Part shown: piece after piece, positions 33,943 to 36,711 of the stretch
Numbering within the stretch: the first letter of the stretch is position 1
Layout: each line of letters begins with the position of its first letter
Assembly: GCA_018400955.1 (NCBI GenBank)
Contig: JAGYLH010000030.1
Location: forward strand, 1 to 36,711
Direction: 5' to 3'
DNA: 36,711 nucleotides
Origin: Bacteroidales bacterium
Lineage (GTDB): Bacteria > Bacteroidota > Bacteroidia > Bacteroidales > F082
Program-made: the position numbers and the translations under genes
Notes under the pieces: model-generated
Seen by the model: the letters and a program-made list of their open reading frames with translations, nothing else
What the model was told of the DNA's origin: nothing
Databases searched by the model: none

Positions 33943-33950
33943 CAAAGATA
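33943..33950 (-). promoter_or_regulatory. Possible -7 box for nhaC
   Basis: Minus strand TATCTTTG (exact match) 54 nt before the nhaC start, in the 178-nt divergent gap with the lipoprotein gene. No -33 box at the usual distance. Confidence 0.35.
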
Positions 33951-34066
33951 TTATAATTTCCTCCCACATTTACTTTTTTCAAATAGGTTTTAGCGATACT
34001 CAAAACAACATTTTTTGTAATTTTACCGCGTTCAATACAATGTATTTATTGAAAATATAGAATAGA

Positions 34067-34804
34067 ATGAAAATTGTTCGAAATAATATTTGTGCGCTGG
34101 GGCTTGCGGTGATTTTCGGTGCTTTGCTATTTGGTTGCCAGGAGCAGGAAACCACCCAGACTGAGACGTTTGAAAACGAATTGCAGAGTTTCAATCAAAA
34201 AATGGATAACCTGGGCGAAAGTATGGACCTGATGGATGCCATGCAACAAGAAATCGACGAGATTGAACAAGAGGCAAACCGAGGGGAAATCAGTGATGCT
34301 GAAGCCGGTCGCCGTGTAAATCAAGTTAAGAATAACTATGGACGTGCTTTATCACGCCGATCCAATATCAATCCGGCAACAGCCTTGCCTGATTGGGCAC
34401 GAAGCCTTGGCCTCTCAGAGCCGAGAGGAATGACACTTGATCTTGATTATTCTCAAACCACATCAGCATTAAACCCCGAGGAAGGGTTTAATTCGGTATT
34501 GTTGGTTTACACAGCCAACTATAACCACGCAATGGCAGAGGCCAAACGTATAGCTGAATTGGCCAGGATACCCATGAGTAAAGATTATCAGCAGGCAGTT
34601 GAACTAGCCAGGACTTACAGCAGTGCTCCTATACGCGGTGTGGCTTATATGAATTTTGATCCTTTTGTGAGTGATAATGATTACAACATATCCATAACTG
34701 TAGATGATGATGGCATGCTAACCATCAGTGTGGTGGATGTGGAACAAATGCGATTGCAGTTTGAGCGTGAATCAGCTAACGGAATCGGCATTTCCCCGGA
34801 TTAA
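34067..34804 (+). CDS. Hypothetical lipoprotein, 245 residues
   Basis: I do not recognise the family. A lipoprotein signal peptide ends at LLFGC (Cys24), followed by an acidic/Gln stretch (QEQETTQTET). Residues about 32-90 are a charged helical region ('FENELQSFNQKMDNLGESMDLMDAMQQEIDEIEQEANRG'), likely coiled coil. The C-terminal half looks globular ('ALPDWARSLGLSEPRGMTLDLDYSQ', 'VLLVYTANYNHAMAEAKRIAELARI', 'NDYNISITVDDDGMLTISVVDV'). It is transcribed away from nhaC and followed 65 nt later by an SDR gene. Function unknown; an envelope location is all that the sequence supports. Confidence 0.7.
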   Translation: MKIVRNNICALGLAVIFGALLFGCQEQETTQTETFENELQSFNQKMDNLGESMDLMDAMQQEIDEIEQEANRGEISDAEAGRRVNQVKNNYGRALSRRSNINPATALPDWARSLGLSEPRGMTLDLDYSQTTSALNPEEGFNSVLLVYTANYNHAMAEAKRIAELARIPMSKDYQQAVELARTYSSAPIRGVAYMNFDPFVSDNDYNISITVDDDGMLTISVVDVEQMRLQFERESANGIGISPD

Positions 34805-34869
34805 CCGGATGATGCAATTATGCCATTATGGGTGTGAATTTTCTTCAAAAACAAGACCAACAAAATATT

Positions 34870-35562
34870 ATGGATATTATCGTTACAGGGGCCAGCAGGG
34901 GTATTGGACGCGAACTGGTTAAAATCCTTGCCGGCGAAGGGCACCGGGTTTTGGCCTGTGCACGTTCGGGAAAAAAACTACTTGAATTGCAGGCAGAAGT
35001 GGGGGAGGCAGCACAAATTATTCCCCTGGCTGTTGATTTGGGGGTATCTGATAGCTATGATTCAGTTGCTAAAACTGTGAAACAGCTTGAATTAAATCCA
35101 ATGGTTTTGATAAACAATGCCGGGTATTTGGTAAGTAAGCCTTTCGAAGAGCTTCATGCTAATGACTTTGAACAAACATTTAATATCAACGTAAAAGCAG
35201 TTTTTTTGCTTGTACAGGCTTTATTGCCTTTTATGCCAAAAGGTGCGCACATTGTAAACATTGGCAGTATGGGAGGCTATCAGGGCAGTGCTAAATTTCC
35301 TGGATTGTCGCTTTATAGTGCCGCCAAGGGGGCATTGGCCGTTTTTACGGAATGCCTGGCCGAGGAGCTGAAGGATGAAGGGATTAAAGCCAATTGTTTG
35401 GCTTTGGGTGCTGCACAAACAGAAATGCTTGCTGAGGCGTTTCCTGGATACAAAGCACCTTTAAGCGCAGCTGAAATGGCAAGTTTTGTAGCAGACTTTT
35501 CGCTGCATGGATCGAAGTTTTTTAATGGTAAAATATTGCCTGTTTCGGTTTCAACGCCGTGA
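34870..35562 (+). CDS. SDR-family oxidoreductase
   Basis: A 230-residue classical short-chain dehydrogenase/reductase. Cofactor-binding TGASRGIG lies at residues 6-13, followed by NNAG ('MVLINNAGYLVSKPFEELHANDFEQTFNINVKAVF'), the catalytic Ser in 'VNIGSMGGYQGS', and YSAAKGALAVF, which holds the YxxxK pair. The start at 34870 (MDIIVTGAS) is chosen over an ATG 42 nt upstream because the family begins directly with the first beta strand. Cytoplasmic; NAD(P)-dependent; substrate unknown. The stop falls 8 nt before the RseC start, so the two may be co-transcribed. Confidence 0.88.
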   Translation: MDIIVTGASRGIGRELVKILAGEGHRVLACARSGKKLLELQAEVGEAAQIIPLAVDLGVSDSYDSVAKTVKQLELNPMVLINNAGYLVSKPFEELHANDFEQTFNINVKAVFLLVQALLPFMPKGAHIVNIGSMGGYQGSAKFPGLSLYSAAKGALAVFTECLAEELKDEGIKANCLALGAAQTEMLAEAFPGYKAPLSAAEMASFVADFSLHGSKFFNGKILPVSVSTP

Positions 35563-35570
35563 ATGGTTTG

Positions 35571-36005
35571 ATGAAAAAATATCAGATGAACGACACAACC
35601 CAAAACATATCCCATCCTGGTATTATACAGTCTATTGATAACCAAAGTATTAAGGTTAGGATTGAATCAGCTGCCGCATGTGGCTCCTGTAAAGTGAAGG
35701 GCTCATGTGGCATGGCGGAAATGGAAGACAAAGTGATAGAGGTAATAAAGCAGGATGACGATCAATATGCTGTTGGTCAATATGTAACTGTGTATATGAA
35801 ACAAACCTTGGGTTCGCTGGCCGTGGTGCTGGGCTATGTGGTTCCTTTTTTGGTGGTCCTGCTCACACTTATCTTTATGTTGCAGTTGGGATTCAGCGAA
35901 GGTGTTTCCGGACTTGTTTCGCTGGGCATACTGGCACCCTATTTCTTGGTGCTTCATTTGAGCCGCAATATGCTAAAGAAAACCTTCCGCTTCTATATCA
36001 GGTAA
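35571..36005 (+). CDS. rseC: SoxR-reducing-system RseC family protein
   Basis: A 144-residue inner-membrane protein. A soluble N-terminal part carries the cysteine cluster ACGSCKVKGSCG, followed by 'MEDKVIEVIKQDDDQYAVGQYVTVYMKQTLG', the oligonucleotide-binding-like region. Two membrane segments come next ('AVVLGYVVPFLVVLLTLIFMLQLG' and 'LVSLGILAPYFLVLHLS'). This is the RseC/RsxC-associated architecture; in Bacteroidota the gene normally precedes the rnf operon, as it does here. It may help deliver electrons or metal clusters to Rnf; the exact role is not settled. An overlapping GTG at 35559 and an ATG at 35586 are alternative starts; the ATG at 35571 is preferred. Confidence 0.8.
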   Translation: MKKYQMNDTTQNISHPGIIQSIDNQSIKVRIESAAACGSCKVKGSCGMAEMEDKVIEVIKQDDDQYAVGQYVTVYMKQTLGSLAVVLGYVVPFLVVLLTLIFMLQLGFSEGVSGLVSLGILAPYFLVLHLSRNMLKKTFRFYIR

Positions 36006-36242
36006 TTACAAACATATAGTCATAATCTTTATATGACATTCTTTATATATGTTCTAAATAGCTGATTCTGACCTAATTTATAAAGCGTCTAAACAACTTT
36101 CCTATTCTTCTGATAATCTGCCTTTTATTTGTGAGGCATGGGGCGCCAAATTGAGGGTGATCTTTGTAAAAAATTAGATATCAGGCATATAGATATACAT
36201 TTGTGTTCATGCTGAAATGATACTTAAATTGCCTTAAAATCT

Positions 36243-36250
36243 TATTTTTG
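36243..36250 (+). promoter_or_regulatory. -7 box for the rnf operon
   Basis: TATTTTTG (exact TAnnTTTG match) 56 nt before the rnfB start, within the 301-nt gap 36006-36306. No -33 box is evident and the rest of the gap is A/T-rich with nothing else I can identify. Confidence 0.4.
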
Positions 36251-36306
36251 CGCTACTGTTTAAAGACTAACAGCTGAATGTATAAACCAGAATAATTTTT
36301 ACTGAC

Positions 36307-36711
36307 GTGAACGATATTATCATTTATGCCTTACTGACGCTGGCTCTTTTAGGAGGGGCTTTGTCGGTGATTTTATATTTTGTTGCACAGAAGTTTAAGG
36401 TGTTTGAAGACCCGCGTATCGACAGGGTGGATGATGCCTTGCCCAAAGCCAATTGTGGAGGTTGCGGATATCCCGGTTGTCGCAAGTTTGCAGAAGTTTC
36501 GGTAGAAGCTGCTGATAAAAAGCAAAGCCTGGAAGGGCTTAATTGTCCGGTAGGCGGCAATGACGTTATGAAAGAAGTGGCTGCCATTCTTGGCCTGGAA
36601 GTGGAGGAACAAGCGCCATTGATTGCCGTGGTGCGTTGCAATGGTTCCAAGGCCAACTCACCTTCAAAAGTTAAGTATGATGGCCCTGCCACCTGTGCTT
36701 TTGCACACAAC
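36307..36711 (+). CDS. rnfB: Electron transport complex subunit RnfB, N-terminal part (cut by right edge)
   Basis: The frame is open from a GTG at 36307 to the window end (135 codons). There is an N-terminal membrane anchor (residues about 3-27, 'IIIYALLTLALLGGALSVILYFVA'), then the RnfB-specific four-cysteine motif at Cys50, 53, 58 and 80 (NCGGCGYPGC ... LNCPVGG). This binds a [4Fe-4S] cluster. After it comes the linker leading to the ferredoxin-like domains, which lie off the edge. RnfB takes electrons from ferredoxin and passes them into the Rnf complex, which couples ferredoxin:NAD oxidoreduction to Na+ or H+ pumping. GTG is used as start because no ATG is in frame nearby. Position after rseC fits the usual Bacteroidota order. 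Confidence 0.92.
   Translation, partial: MNDIIIYALLTLALLGGALSVILYFVAQKFKVFEDPRIDRVDDALPKANCGGCGYPGCRKFAEVSVEAADKKQSLEGLNCPVGGNDVMKEVAAILGLEVEEQAPLIAVVRCNGSKANSPSKVKYDGPATCAFAHN

Overview
The window reads as a piece of a Bacteroidota chromosome, probably an environmental Bacteroidales/Marinilabiliales-type organism. The signs are: a TonB-dependent receptor with a carboxypeptidase-regulatory-like N-terminus paired with a DUF5689-type surface lipoprotein; a secreted protein with a type IX secretion (T9SS) C-terminal tail; clusters of about 800-residue double-FtsX permeases; RseC followed by RnfB; weak Shine-Dalgarno sequences; and promoters of the TTTG-N19/20-TAnnTTTG kind. Both ends cut through genes: an SDR oxidoreductase on the left and RnfB on the right. 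The 36.7 kb length would fit a fosmid insert, but that is only inference.

Layout. 1-538: C-terminal part of an SDR enzyme. 565-12078 (+): an ABC-transporter block with four large FtsX/MacB-type permeases (one broken by a frameshift), a single LolD/MacB-type ATPase, a small unknown protein and an NTF2-like secreted protein. A MITE-like non-coding element (9419-9597) sits exactly on the stop codon of the NTF2-like gene. 12364-15257 (+): a large T9SS-secreted protein whose second half carries many indels, closed by a strong terminator. 15398-20402 (-): surface lipoprotein with poly-glycine linkers plus its TonB-dependent receptor. 20622-24310 (+): secreted EEP-family nuclease/phosphatase, dolichol-phosphate-mannose-synthase-like glycosyltransferase, dihydroorotase, MORN-repeat lipoprotein. 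27980-24312 (-): era, der, hslR and a second EEP-family lipoprotein; the last three are joined by ATGA overlaps. 28005-28968 (+): initiator tRNA-fMet set in an array of four defective tRNA copies with a GIY-YIG nuclease gene between two of them. 32340-29108 (-): TSUP permease, isoaspartyl peptidase, unknown acidic protein. 33888-32429 (-): NhaC-type antiporter with three indels. 34067-36711 (+): unknown lipoprotein, SDR, RseC and the start of RnfB.

The most unusual structure is the tRNA-fMet array at 28.1-28.9 kb. In each defective copy ('ghost') the same tRNA segment, the 3' side of the anticodon stem plus the variable loop, has been replaced by a palindromic hairpin. The T-arm is preserved in three of the four, and a GIY-YIG endonuclease gene ends 1 nt before the last ghost. 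The same type of hairpin recurs in the MITE-like element at 9.5 kb, suggesting a family of small palindromic mobile modules. A second system worth attention is the receptor/lipoprotein/EEP-nuclease set, which may scavenge extracellular nucleic acid or organic phosphate.

Several genes carry single-base indels (7344-7347; 13.58-15.26 kb; three in nhaC). The codon arithmetic restores full-length proteins in two of the three cases, so sequence error is at least as likely as real decay.
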